DNA of 64,000 nt from Amycolatopsis sp. CA-126428 (GTDB lineage: Bacteria; Actinomycetota; Actinomycetes; Mycobacteriales; Pseudonocardiaceae), in assembly GCF_002904335.1 (NCBI RefSeq), contig NZ_PPHF01000010.1, positions 1 to 64,000 of the forward strand. The letters are read 5' to 3'. Within the stretch, counting starts at the first letter, position 1, and the number at the start of each line of letters is the position of its first letter. Of this stretch, positions 33,049 through 41,288 are shown piece by piece. The position numbers and the translations under genes were made by a program. The notes beneath the pieces are model-generated. The model was not told where the DNA came from and ran no database searches. It saw only the letters and a list, made by a program, of their open reading frames with translations.

Positions 33049-34005
33049 ATGAGCCCCGCCGAGCGGCGGCGAGGTCCGCGAACCAGAGGGCACACGGCGC
33101 TGGGGCGGCTCCCCTCGACCGACGCCTTCGACACCCCGAAGAAGAAGTCGCCCTTGACCCTCGACGAGCGCAAGCTGGTGCTGTTCCTGCTCGTCGCCCT
33201 GGCCGACGACCGGGGGAGCCTCGCCCGGACGCGGCGGCGCCTCGTCGGAGCCTTCGGAGGCCAGGAGGGGCACTGGTGTGCCGGCAAGAGCGAGGACGCG
33301 CTCCTGCACCTGCTGGCCAAGTCCGTCGGGCAGGGGGCGACCAGCCCGCCGCCGTGGGAGCGGATCGTCGACATGGTGGGCGTCGCGGTGCCGCGCACCA
33401 GCCGGAGCGTGGTGCTGGGCCAGGCGGCGGCGCTCTTCGCGCGGAGCGTCGGCTGGGACGTTCCGGTCCGCGGCTACGACGGGCCGTTTTCGGTGCCGGG
33501 TTGGATCGGGGAACCGGTCGTCACGGTCGAGATGATCGTCGAGGGGTTGGCCACGGGCACCGGGGAGCCCGGGCGGGACGGACGGTGGGCCGATCCCCGG
33601 CCTGCGGTTCCCCGGCCTGCGGTTCCCGCTCCGCGCGTGCCACCGAGGCCGGAGGGGTCGGCGGAAGGCGAGTCCCCGCGGGGTGTCATCGCCCGGCCGG
33701 CCGGCTCGGCCGCCGCGCACCCGCTCGACGACCCGGTCGCGCTCCGGAAGGTCATGCTGGGAATCTCCGGCGCGGCCCGTCGCCTCGACGCGCAGGTCGA
33801 GGCCCTGAGGGCGTCGCTCAACTCGCACCAGATCGCGAACTGGAAGCTGCGGTCGGAGAACCAGCGGCAGCGAAGCCTGCTCGAACAGCTGTTGCGCGAG
33901 AAGTACCCCGGTGCGTCCACCGAAACCATCCGTCAACTGATCGCCGAGCAGCTGCGCTCGATCATCACCGCCGACCCGCCCGAATCCCGCCCGCTGCACG
34001 GATGA
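33049..34005 (+). CDS. Hypothetical protein with helical N-terminal domain and C-terminal coiled coil
   Basis: 318 residues from the ATG at 33049 (CGGGAGAACGTG upstream); an ATG at 33010 lacks a ribosome-binding site. Basic start, then a helical domain (about 38-140, LTLDERKLVLFLLVALADDRG ... SVVLGQAAALFARSVGW) resembling a regulatory or DNA-binding fold, though no motif was firmly matched. A Pro/Arg-rich linker (about 175-225) with a PRPAVP repeat follows. The C-terminal helical region, probably coiled (LDAQVEALRASLNSHQIANWKLRSENQ), ends in a short IRQLIAEQL helix. It looks like an actinomycete-specific regulator or scaffold. Function unknown; diverges from DUF397-XRE. Confidence 0.6.
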   Translation: MSPAERRRGPRTRGHTALGRLPSTDAFDTPKKKSPLTLDERKLVLFLLVALADDRGSLARTRRRLVGAFGGQEGHWCAGKSEDALLHLLAKSVGQGATSPPPWERIVDMVGVAVPRTSRSVVLGQAAALFARSVGWDVPVRGYDGPFSVPGWIGEPVVTVEMIVEGLATGTGEPGRDGRWADPRPAVPRPAVPAPRVPPRPEGSAEGESPRGVIARPAGSAAAHPLDDPVALRKVMLGISGAARRLDAQVEALRASLNSHQIANWKLRSENQRQRSLLEQLLREKYPGASTETIRQLIAEQLRSIITADPPESRPLHG

Positions 34006-34109
34006 CCCGGCAACCTGGAGGGCAGATGGCCCGGCGGCCCGGAAGGAACTGAACGGACACCGATCGGACACTGAACGAACACCGAAGGACGGCGCCGGCA
34101 GTTGCCGCA

Positions 34110-34400
34110 GTGTCCATCCAGTTGCCGTTGAGTTCTGTTCAGTTCCCGACCAGGCCCCACCAGGCTCGATTAGTTCCCGACCAGGCCCCACCAGGCTCGA
34201 TTAGTTCCCGACCAGTTCCGACCAGGCTCGATCGGTTCTCAACCAGTTCCGACCGGGCCCGATCAGTTCCCGACCAGTTCTGACCCGGCGCCGACCAGGA
34301 CCCGATCAGTGCCCGGCCAGTTGCGGATCAGGTCCCGACCACTTCCCGACCACTTCCGACCGGGGGCCGACCAGTTGTGCATCAGTTGCGGAACAGTTGA
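34110..34400. repeat. Degenerate tandem-repeat tract with GTTCC(C)GACCA core
   Basis: A 31-bp unit starting GTTCCCGACCAGG occurs twice without a mismatch (34142-34172 and 34173-34203). It then decays into shorter copies of (A/G)GTTCC(C)GACCA spaced by variable G/C-rich text, ending in CAGTTG units near 34400. The strand is strongly C-over-G biased in the first part. No gene runs through it with normal codon use. The flanks (34006-34109 and 34401-34613) also have no convincing gene; the left flank has repeated GGACAC/GAACAC motifs. Confidence 0.7.
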
Positions 34401-34613
34401 AAGGTAGTTGAAGAACAGTGTCCGATTAGTTTCGCGATTCGGTACTCGACGGGAACTGAATGGACACATACGTTCCACTGGTCGAGCCGAATACCGGTCG
34501 TCGCGGCCTTCGACCGTTGGTCGCGGAATGCTTTCCCGGCGAATTGATCTCCGGCTACGCTCGAATGCGTCGCTGTGCTCAGCAAAAACCGGAAAGGTCC
34601 CTGGAGGTGTTCC

Positions 34614-34778
34614 ATGTTCGATGAACCGGGAAGTGACCGGCCGGCCGTCTCGGTCCGGTGGCGGCTCGCCGACCTCTCGCGCAGCCTCGCGCGGAGCTCG
34701 ATGGGGGGGCGAAATGCCTGTTCGCAACGGTTTCCGATGACCTCGGCGTGCTCCGATGCGCCGGGGCTCCTGCCGTAA
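34614..34778 (+). CDS. Small protein (54 aa), possibly frameshifted
   Basis: The ATG at 34614 has CTGGAGG six to seven bases upstream, one of the clearest ribosome-binding sites in this patch. The first 30 residues (MFDEPGSDRPAVSVRWRLADL ...) have acceptable codon bias. After a run of seven G (34703-34709) the bias is lost. An alternative frame from that point (AKCLFATVSDDLGVLRC) looks better, suggesting a slip in the gene or in the sequence. The stop TAA is part of the TAAGGAGG that serves the next gene, so coupling is likely. Function unknown. Confidence 0.4.
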   Translation: MFDEPGSDRPAVSVRWRLADLSRSLARSSMGGRNACSQRFPMTSACSDAPGLLP

Positions 34779-34788
34779 GGAGGAGCCG

Positions 34789-34953
34789 ATGGGCTGCCGA
34801 TGCAGCCCGGAAAACCCAGGAGGAAAAATGGGCGGGAAACACCGGAAAAGGGAGGCCAGCAGGGCCGGGTGCGTCGTGATATTCGTCTTCACGACGCCCC
34901 TGCTGATCCTGCTGACCACCCTCGCTGATCAGGCTCAGCACCTGATCGGCTGA
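34789..34953 (+). CDS. Small single-span membrane protein (54 aa)
   Basis: ATG at 34789 with AAGGAGGAGCCG directly upstream, a near-ideal ribosome-binding site. A Cys- and Gly/Lys-rich basic N-terminus (MGCRCSPENPGGKMGGKHRKR) is followed by one hydrophobic span (AGCVVIFVFTTPLLILLTTLA) and a short polar tail. The positive charges before the span predict the N-terminus inside the cell. Topology resembles small regulatory or toxin-like membrane peptides, but no family is recognised. Confidence 0.55.
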   Translation: MGCRCSPENPGGKMGGKHRKREASRAGCVVIFVFTTPLLILLTTLADQAQHLIG

Positions 34954-35105
34954 ATTCGGTCCCTCTCCTGGAAGAACCGCGGCGCGGGGCCGGAACACCC
35001 GGTCAGCACCCGGCCGGTCCCGCGCCGCTCAGTATCGCATCTCCGTCGCTACCTGGGAACCGTCGCGCCCCTATGGGGTGGCCCACAACGAAGAAGGGAA
35101 CAGTC

Positions 35106-35396
35106 ATGCCTCCCGAACCCCACAAAACGAACTGCCGCTTCGTCGCCGCCCGGATCCGGCTCGGTGTTCCTCGCGCGGATGGGCGGCGGGTGGGCGAACG
35201 GGATCGGCAAGTCCACTTCGTGTCCCTGCCCGACGACCGGCCGGCCCCGCTGGTGCTGAGAACCCTGTGCGGTGATCCGCTCGCCCGAGAGGTGACGGAA
35301 TTGCTCGACCACATCGCGGGAATGCCCTGCGTCCGGTGCCTGGCGCACGTCCCCGAGGCCAGGCGAGCGGCGCACGAGAGCCGTCGTTCGGCTTAG
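35106..35396 (+). CDS. Hypothetical Cys-containing small protein (96 aa)
   Basis: ATG at 35106 behind GAAGGGAACAGTC. Features are NCRF near the N-terminus, LRTLCGDPLAREVTELLDHI, and a C-terminal CVRC pair (MPCVRCLAHV) that could bind zinc. Charged, no membrane span. Similar small Cys-pair proteins occur beside XRE/DUF397 genes in actinomycetes, but no named family was recognised. Confidence 0.6.
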   Translation: MPPEPHKTNCRFVAARIRLGVPRADGRRVGERDRQVHFVSLPDDRPAPLVLRTLCGDPLAREVTELLDHIAGMPCVRCLAHVPEARRAAHESRRSA

Positions 35397-35448
35397 CGCA
35401 CCCGCACCGACCCGGGCCGGGCCGGGCCGACGGCACTGTCGCGCAACA

Positions 35449-35557
35449 AAGGCGGGCCACCCGACCGCCGGGTGGCCCGCCTTCACTGGAGGTCTACTGC
35501 CGAACCCGGGCCGCCGGGTGGCCCGCCTTCACCCCAGATCTACTTGCCGAACCCGGC
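35449..35557 (-). terminator. tex terminator with tandem duplication of the tex 3' end
   Basis: AAGGCGGGCCACCC (35449-35462) pairs perfectly over 14 bp with 35470-35483; on the minus strand TTTG follows. The segment 35465-35510 is a near-copy of 35511-35557 (46-bp offset) and repeats the last tex codons, stop and one hairpin arm. The working tex stop is the TAG at 35540-35542. Confidence 0.7.
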
Positions 35558-37942
35558 CCGCCGGAGCGCGTCGGCCATCGAGCCGCCGGCGTTCCCGCCG
35601 CTGCCGCTGCCCCCGCCACTGCCGCGGCCACCGCCGCCACCACCACGGCGATCGCCGCCGCCGCTGCCGCCTCGGCGCTGGCCGCCGCCACCCTGACCGC
35701 CGCCGCCACCGCCCTGGCCGCGGTCCCGGCGCTCGCCGCCGCGGTTGGCCGAGGCTGCTCCCGGCTCGTCGTCCAGGCGCAGCGTCAACGAGATCCGCTT
35801 GCGCGGCACGTCCACGTCCAGCACCTTCACCTTCACGATGTCCCCGGGCTTCACGACCTCACGCGGGTCCTTCACGAAGTTCTTCGACAGCGCCGAAACG
35901 TGGGCCAACCCGTCCTGGTGCACGCCCACGTCGATGAACGCGCCGAACGCCGCCACGTTCGTCACCACGCCCTCCAGTCGCATGCCCGGCTTGAGGTCGC
36001 CGATCTTGTCCACGCCCTCGGCGAACGTCGCCGTCTTGAAGGCCGGGCGGGGGTCGCGGCCCGGCTTGTCCAGCTCCGACAGGATGTCCGTCACTGTCGG
36101 GAGGCCGAACGTCTCGTCCACGAACTCCGCCGGGCGAAGGGAAGACAGCGTCCGCGTGTTGCCGATCAGTGCGCGGATGTCCGTGCCCGTCTTCGACAGG
36201 ATCCGCCGGACCACCGGGTACGCCTCTGGGTGGACCGCCGACGAGTCGAGCGGGTCGTCGCCGTCCGGGATGCGGAGGAAGCCCGCGCACTGCTCGAACG
36301 CCTTCGGGCCCAGCCGCGCGACCTCCTTCAGCGCCGTCCGGGAACGGAACGGGCCGTTCGTGTCGCGGTGGGCGACGATGTTCTCCGCCAGGCCCGTCGT
36401 GATGCCCGAAACCCGGGTCAGCAGCGGCGCCGACGCCGTGTTGACGTCCACTCCCACCGCGTTCACGCAGTCCTCGACCACCGCGTCCAGCGAGCGCGAC
36501 AGCGAAACCTCGGACAGGTCGTGCTGGTACTGCCCGACGCCGATCGACTTCGGGTCGATCTTCACCAGCTCGGCCAGCGGGTCCTGCAGCCGGCGGGCGA
36601 TCGAGACCGCGCCGCGCAGCGAGACGTCCATGTTCGGCAGTTCCGCCGAAGCGAACGCCGACGCCGAGTACACCGACGCGCCCGCCTCGGACACGATCGC
36701 CTTGGTCAGCTTCAGTTCCGGGTGCTTCTTGATCAGCTCGATCGCGAGCTTGTCCGTTTCGCGCGACGCCGTGCCGTTGCCGATGGAGATCAGGTCGACC
36801 TTGTGCCGCGCGCACAGCGCCGCGAGCTCGGCGATCGACTGGTCCCACTTGTTCGCCGGCTGGTGCGGGTAGATGACGTGGGTGTCGACGACCTTGCCGG
36901 TCGCGTCCACGACCGCCACCTTGACCCCGGTCCGGAAGCCCGGGTCGAGGCCCATGGTGGCGCGGGTGCCGGCCGGCGCGGCCAGCAGCAGGTCGCGCAG
37001 GTTGGCCGCGAACACGCGGACGGCGTCGTCCTCGGCCGCCTGGCGCAGCCGCATCCGCAGGTCGATGCCCAGGTGGAGGAGGATCTTGGTGCGCCACGCC
37101 CAGCGGACCGTGTCGCCGAGCCACTTGTCGCCGGGGCGGCCCTGCTGGGCGATGCCGAACTTCGCGGCGATGCGCTGCTCGTAGTCGGTCGGCCCGACCT
37201 GCGGCTCGTCGGTGGGCTCGTCCGGCGACATGGTGAGGTCCAGGACCTCCTCCTTCTCGCCGCGCAGCATCGCGAGGATCCGGTGCGAGGGGAGCTTCGT
37301 GTACGGCTCGGAGAAGTCGAAGTAGTCGGAGAACTTCGCGCCTTCCTCCTCCTTGCCGGACCGGACCTTGGCCACCAGGTGCCCCTGGCCCCACATCTTC
37401 TCCCGCAGCTCACCGATGAGGTCGGCGTCCTCGGCGAAGCGCTCGACGAGGATCGCGCGGGCGCCGTCGAGGGCGGCCTGCGCGTCCGCGACGCCCTTGT
37501 CCGCGTCGACGAACACCGCGGCCGCGGCCTGCGGATCCGTCGAAGGGTCGTTCAGCAGGCCGTCGGCCAGCGGCTCGAGACCCGCTTCGCGCGCGATCAT
37601 GGCCTTCGTGCGGCGCTTCGGCTTGTACGGGAGGTAGATGTCCTCGAGCCGCGACTTCGTGTCCGCGGCGAGGATCGACGCCTCGAGGGCCTCGTCGAGC
37701 TTGCCCTGGCTGCGGATGGATTCGAGCACGGCGAGCCGGCGCTCGTCGAGTTCCCGCAGGTAGCGCAGCCGCTCTTCGAGCGTGCGCAGCTGCGCGTCGT
37801 CGAGCATGCCGGTGACTTCCTTGCGGTAACGGGCGATGAACGGCACGGTCGAACCGCCGTCGAGCAGCTCGACGGCGGCCTTGACCTGTCCTTCGCGCAC
37901 GCCCAGTTCTTCGGCGATCTTCTGCTCGACCGACACGCTCAC
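35540..37942 (-). CDS. tex: Tex family RNA-binding transcriptional accessory protein
   Basis: 800 residues from the GTG at 37942 (AGGAG nine bases upstream). The domain order is that of Tex: helical N-terminal region ([42 protein letters not shown]), YqgF/RNase H-like domain ([17 protein letters not shown]), helix-hairpin-helix motifs ([30 protein letters not shown]), and a C-terminal S1 domain ([31 protein letters not shown]). The last 75 residues form a Gly/Arg-rich tail, common in actinomycete copies. Tex binds RNA polymerase and nucleic acids and affects transcription and RNA turnover. Confidence 0.95.
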   Translation of the reverse strand: MSVSVEQKIAEELGVREGQVKAAVELLDGGSTVPFIARYRKEVTGMLDDAQLRTLEERLRYLRELDERRLAVLESIRSQGKLDEALEASILAADTKSRLEDIYLPYKPKRRTKAMIAREAGLEPLADGLLNDPSTDPQAAAAVFVDADKGVADAQAALDGARAILVERFAEDADLIGELREKMWGQGHLVAKVRSGKEEEGAKFSDYFDFSEPYTKLPSHRILAMLRGEKEEVLDLTMSPDEPTDEPQVGPTDYEQRIAAKFGIAQQGRPGDKWLGDTVRWAWRTKILLHLGIDLRMRLRQAAEDDAVRVFAANLRDLLLAAPAGTRATMGLDPGFRTGVKVAVVDATGKVVDTHVIYPHQPANKWDQSIAELAALCARHKVDLISIGNGTASRETDKLAIELIKKHPELKLTKAIVSEAGASVYSASAFASAELPNMDVSLRGAVSIARRLQDPLAELVKIDPKSIGVGQYQHDLSEVSLSRSLDAVVEDCVNAVGVDVNTASAPLLTRVSGITTGLAENIVAHRDTNGPFRSRTALKEVARLGPKAFEQCAGFLRIPDGDDPLDSSAVHPEAYPVVRRILSKTGTDIRALIGNTRTLSSLRPAEFVDETFGLPTVTDILSELDKPGRDPRPAFKTATFAEGVDKIGDLKPGMRLEGVVTNVAAFGAFIDVGVHQDGLAHVSALSKNFVKDPREVVKPGDIVKVKVLDVDVPRKRISLTLRLDDEPGAASANRGGERRDRGQGGGGGGQGGGGQRRGGSGGGDRRGGGGGGRGSGGGSGSGGNAGGSMADALRRAGFGK

Positions 37943-38032
37943 TGCAACACGCTCCTGCTTCGCCTGGTTCCGATCGTCTCATTCTGCCGTTTCCGCCGCC
38001 CCGACTTTCGGATGGGGCTGACATCGAGCACC

Positions 38033-38059
38033 TTGACAACGAGATTGGTCTAGTCCACT
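38033..38059 (+). promoter_or_regulatory. Chitinase promoter region with DasR-type (dre) site
   Basis: TGGTCTAGTCCA (38046-38057) differs by one base from the TGGTCTAGACCA core known for DasR-responsive elements of Streptomyces chitinase and GlcNAc genes. A TTGACA at 38033-38038 lies just before it, so the site would sit inside the promoter. Located about 40 bases before the GTG start. Confidence 0.65.
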
Positions 38060-38098
38060 TTGTGGTGACCTGCCTCACTCGTGTTCGTGGAGGTCCCC

Positions 38099-39583
38099 GT
38101 GGTCCCCAAGGTCCGCTTCGCTCTGCTTTCCTTACTTTCGGTGGTCACGCTGTGTCTGGGCGTGACGTTCGTGCTCGCCGGCAGCGCTTCGGCGGCCAAC
38201 ATCCTGGCCAACCCCGGCTTCGAAGCCGGCACCACGGGCTGGACTTGCACCGGCACGTCGGCCGCGGTCAGCTCGCCGGTGCACAGCGGCAGCCGCGCTT
38301 TGAACGCGACGCCGTCGTCGTCGGACAACGCCCAGTGCTCGCAGACGCTCACCGTCTCGGCGAACACGGCGTACAAGCTGTCCGGCTGGGTCCAGGGCAG
38401 CTACGTCTACCTGGGCGTCTCCGGCTCGGCGACGACCAGCACGTGGACGCCCGGCACCAGCGGCTACCAGCAGTTGTCGCTGAGTTTCACGACCGGCTCG
38501 AGCACGTCGCTGACGGTCTACCTGCACGGCTGGTACGGCCAGCCGGCGTACTACGCCGACGACGTCAGCCTCGACGGGCCCGGCGCCCCGCCGACGACCA
38601 CGCCGACGACGCCGACCACCCCCACGACCCCGACCACGCCGCCCACCACGACCACCCCGCCGACGACGACCACGCCGCCGCCGACCCAGGGTGACCTGCC
38701 CAAACACGTCCTGACCGGCTACTGGCAGAACTTCTACAACGGTGCCAAGGCACTGAAGCTCGCCGACGTCCCGACGAAGTACAACATCATCGCGGTGTCG
38801 TTCGCGGACGCCACCGGCACGCCGGGCGCGGTGAGCTTCACCCTCGACTCCGGCTTGTCTTCGCAGCTCGGCGGCTACACGGACGCCCAGTTCAAGGCCG
38901 ACATCAAGACGGTGCAGGCGCGCGGCCAGAGGGTGATCATCTCGGTCGGCGGCCAGAACGGCACGATCAGCGTCAGCGACTCTTCGTCGGCGAACAACTT
39001 CGCGAACAGCATCAAGTCACTGATCGCCAACTACGGCTTCGACGGCGTCGACATCGACCTCGAGAACGGCATCAACGCCACCTACATGGGCCAGGCGCTG
39101 CGCAGCATCTACAACGGCGGCGGCAAGGTCATCACGATGGCGCCGCAGACGATCGACATGCAGTCCACGGCCGGCGGCTACTTCCAGCTGGCGCTGAACA
39201 TCAAGGACATCCTGACGATCGTCAACATGCAGTACTACAACTCCGGTTCGATGAACGGCTGCAACGGCAACGTCTACTCCCAGGGCACGGTCGACTTCCT
39301 GACCGCGCTGGCCTGCATCCAGCTGCAGGGCGGCCTGCGCGCGGACCAGGTCGGCCTCGGCCTCCCGGCCTCCCCGCAGGCCGCGGGCGGCGGCTACCAG
39401 GCCCCGGCCAACACGGTCTCGGCACTGAACTGCCTGGCCCGCGGAACGTCGTGCGGCTCGTTCAAGCCGTCGGCGACGTACCCGTCGATCAGGGGCGCGA
39501 TGACGTGGTCGATCAACTGGGACGCGTCGCAGGGGTACGCGTTCGCCAACACGGTGTCGGCCGGGCTCGCGGGCCTGCCGTGA
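38099..39583 (+). CDS. Secreted GH18 chitinase with N-terminal carbohydrate-binding domain
   Basis: 494 residues; the GTG at 38099 is chosen because GGAGG precedes it by five bases. A signal peptide (about 1-33) is followed by a CBM4/9-like or similar beta-sandwich domain (about 35-162, ILANPGFEAGTTGWTCTG ... ADDVSLDG). A Pro/Thr linker (about 165-200) leads to a GH18 barrel. The barrel shows ISVGGQNG and the catalytic motif FDGVDIDLEN with acid Glu322, then MTWSINWDAS near the end, as in Streptomyces-type ChiA/ChiD enzymes. It should hydrolyse chitin outside the cell. The dre-like site fits induction by GlcNAc through DasR. Confidence 0.92.
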   Translation: MVPKVRFALLSLLSVVTLCLGVTFVLAGSASAANILANPGFEAGTTGWTCTGTSAAVSSPVHSGSRALNATPSSSDNAQCSQTLTVSANTAYKLSGWVQGSYVYLGVSGSATTSTWTPGTSGYQQLSLSFTTGSSTSLTVYLHGWYGQPAYYADDVSLDGPGAPPTTTPTTPTTPTTPTTPPTTTTPPTTTTPPPTQGDLPKHVLTGYWQNFYNGAKALKLADVPTKYNIIAVSFADATGTPGAVSFTLDSGLSSQLGGYTDAQFKADIKTVQARGQRVIISVGGQNGTISVSDSSSANNFANSIKSLIANYGFDGVDIDLENGINATYMGQALRSIYNGGGKVITMAPQTIDMQSTAGGYFQLALNIKDILTIVNMQYYNSGSMNGCNGNVYSQGTVDFLTALACIQLQGGLRADQVGLGLPASPQAAGGGYQAPANTVSALNCLARGTSCGSFKPSATYPSIRGAMTWSINWDASQGYAFANTVSAGLAGLP

Positions 39584-39597
39584 CCGTGCGCTGAGCA

Positions 39598-39628
39598 GGC
39601 CCTCCCGGCGGCGCGGTCCGGGAGGGCC
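39598..39628. terminator. Bidirectional terminator between chitinase and GMC oxidoreductase
   Basis: GGCCCTCCCGG (39598-39608) pairs perfectly with 39618-39628 around a 9-nt loop, between convergent stops at 39583 and 39630. Confidence 0.8.
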
Positions 39629-39629
39629 C

Positions 39630-41288
39630 TCAGCGCGGCGCCAGCGGCAGCCGCAGGGCTCCCGGTGCCTCCGGCGGGACGACCGGACGTCGAGGAGCCA
39701 CCGCCGCCACCCGCTGATACGGCGCACCCAGCGGCGGCCGCGGGTCCTCTTCGCCGCGGTTCGGCCAGAACGCCATCGCCCGCTCCGCCTGGGCCGTGAT
39801 CGTCAATGACGGGTTCACGCCCAGGTTGGCCGAGATCGCCGAGCCGTCCACCACGTGCAGGCCGGGGTACCCGTACAGCCGCTGGTACGGGTCGACGACC
39901 CCGCTGGAAGGCGAATCACCGATCGTGCAGCCGCCGATGAAGTGGCCCGTGATCGGGATGTTCGCCAGGTCCGTCCACGCTCCCTGGGGCAGCCCGCCGA
40001 TCTTCGAAGCCACCCGGCGCGTCACCTCGTGGCCCGCCGGGATCCACGACGGCGACGGTGCTCCCGAGCCCTGGCGAGTCGTCATGCGCCGGCCGAACAG
40101 CCCGCGTTTCGTGTACGTCGTCACCGAGTTGTCCAGCGTCTGCATCACCAGCAGCCCGATCATCCGCTCCGACCAGTGCCGCGGGTTGTGAATCCGGAAC
40201 AGGTCACGGCGGGACCGCCACAGTTCCCGCAGCCCGAGCACCCAGCGTCGGCGCCCCGGGGACGCGTCCACCAGCACCGTCGCCAGCAGGCCCATCAGGT
40301 TGCTGCCACGCCCGTACCGCACCGGCTCCACGTGCGTCACCGCGTCCGGGTGGATCGACGACGTGATCGCGACGCCTCGCGAGTAGTCCGTGTCCTCGCG
40401 CAGCGACCGCGCCGCCAGGACGGCTTCGGAGTTCGTGCGGGCCAGGAGACCGAGCCGAGGGGACACGAGAGGCAGCGTTCCGGTGTCCCGCATCCGGTGC
40501 AGCAGGCGCTGGGTCCCCAGGGCGGCCGCGGAGAACACCACCTGCGACGCCGTGAACGTCCGGCGGGAAAGGCCGCCGGTGCGCCGGGTGGCCACCGCGT
40601 ACCCGCCGGAAATCGGCCGCACCGAAACCACGGTGGTCAGGGCGTGCACCACGGCACCCGCCTGCTCGGCCAGGTACAGGTAGTTCTTCACGGTCGTGTT
40701 CTTCGCCCCGACCCGGCACCCGGTCATGCATTCGCCGCACAGCGTGCAGGACGAACGCCGGGGTCCGGCGCCGCCGAAGAACGGGTCCACCCCGGACTGT
40801 CCGAAGTAGACGCCGACGGGCGTGCGGCGGTACGTGTGGCCGATGCCCATGTCCTCGGCCACCGAACGCAGCACCCGGTCCGCGGCCGTCGTCGCCGGGT
40901 TCTCGACCACGCCGAGCATCCGCTTCGCCTGGTCGTAGTACGGCGCCAGCTCGGCTTTCCAGTCCGTGATGTGCGCCCACTGCGGGTCGGCGTAGAAGCC
41001 GTCCGGTGGCTCGTACAACGTGTTCGCGTACACCAGCGAACCCCCGCCGACGCCGGAGCCGCTCATCACGAACGTGTTCTTCAGCAACGTCAGGCGCTGA
41101 ATGCCGAAGCAGCCCAGCGCCGGTGCCCACAGGTACTTCCGCACCCGCCACGACGTCTTCGCGAACTCGTCGTCGGCGAACCGGCGGCCGGTCTCCAGCA
41201 CGCCGACGCGGTAGCCCTTCTCGGTCAGCCGCAAGGCCGTGACGCTACCGCCGAACCCCGAACCGATCACCAGGACGTCGTAGTCCAT
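39630..41288 (-). CDS. GMC-type FAD oxidoreductase (cholesterol-oxidase-like) with Cys cluster
   Basis: 552 residues from the ATG overlapping the stop of the monooxygenase gene (ATGA). FAD motif DVLVIGSGFGGSVTALRLTEKG, then MSGSGVGGGSLVYANTLYEP, and the GMC C-terminal region with TGHFIGGCTIGD and GLHVVDGSAISANLGVNPSLTITA. A cysteine motif CTLCGECMTGC near residue 180 may bind an iron-sulfur cluster, as seen in some actinobacterial sterol-type GMC enzymes. No signal peptide. Reaction likely oxidation of a hydroxyl group on a lipid or sterol. Frame is open far upstream, but that part is antisense shadow of the monooxygenase. Confidence 0.85.
   Translation of the reverse strand: MDYDVLVIGSGFGGSVTALRLTEKGYRVGVLETGRRFADDEFAKTSWRVRKYLWAPALGCFGIQRLTLLKNTFVMSGSGVGGGSLVYANTLYEPPDGFYADPQWAHITDWKAELAPYYDQAKRMLGVVENPATTAADRVLRSVAEDMGIGHTYRRTPVGVYFGQSGVDPFFGGAGPRRSSCTLCGECMTGCRVGAKNTTVKNYLYLAEQAGAVVHALTTVVSVRPISGGYAVATRRTGGLSRRTFTASQVVFSAAALGTQRLLHRMRDTGTLPLVSPRLGLLARTNSEAVLAARSLREDTDYSRGVAITSSIHPDAVTHVEPVRYGRGSNLMGLLATVLVDASPGRRRWVLGLRELWRSRRDLFRIHNPRHWSERMIGLLVMQTLDNSVTTYTKRGLFGRRMTTRQGSGAPSPSWIPAGHEVTRRVASKIGGLPQGAWTDLANIPITGHFIGGCTIGDSPSSGVVDPYQRLYGYPGLHVVDGSAISANLGVNPSLTITAQAERAMAFWPNRGEEDPRPPLGAPYQRVAAVAPRRPVVPPEAPGALRLPLAPR

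Noticed and set aside
34110..34400. CRISPR array
   Set aside because: Repeat units are degenerate, adjacent and of changing length, with no unique spacers and no cas genes.
34263..34919. 218-codon minus-strand frame over the repeat tract
   Set aside because: Its C-terminal part is a direct reading of the tandem repeats, and its N-terminal part is antisense to two small genes with good ribosome-binding sites.
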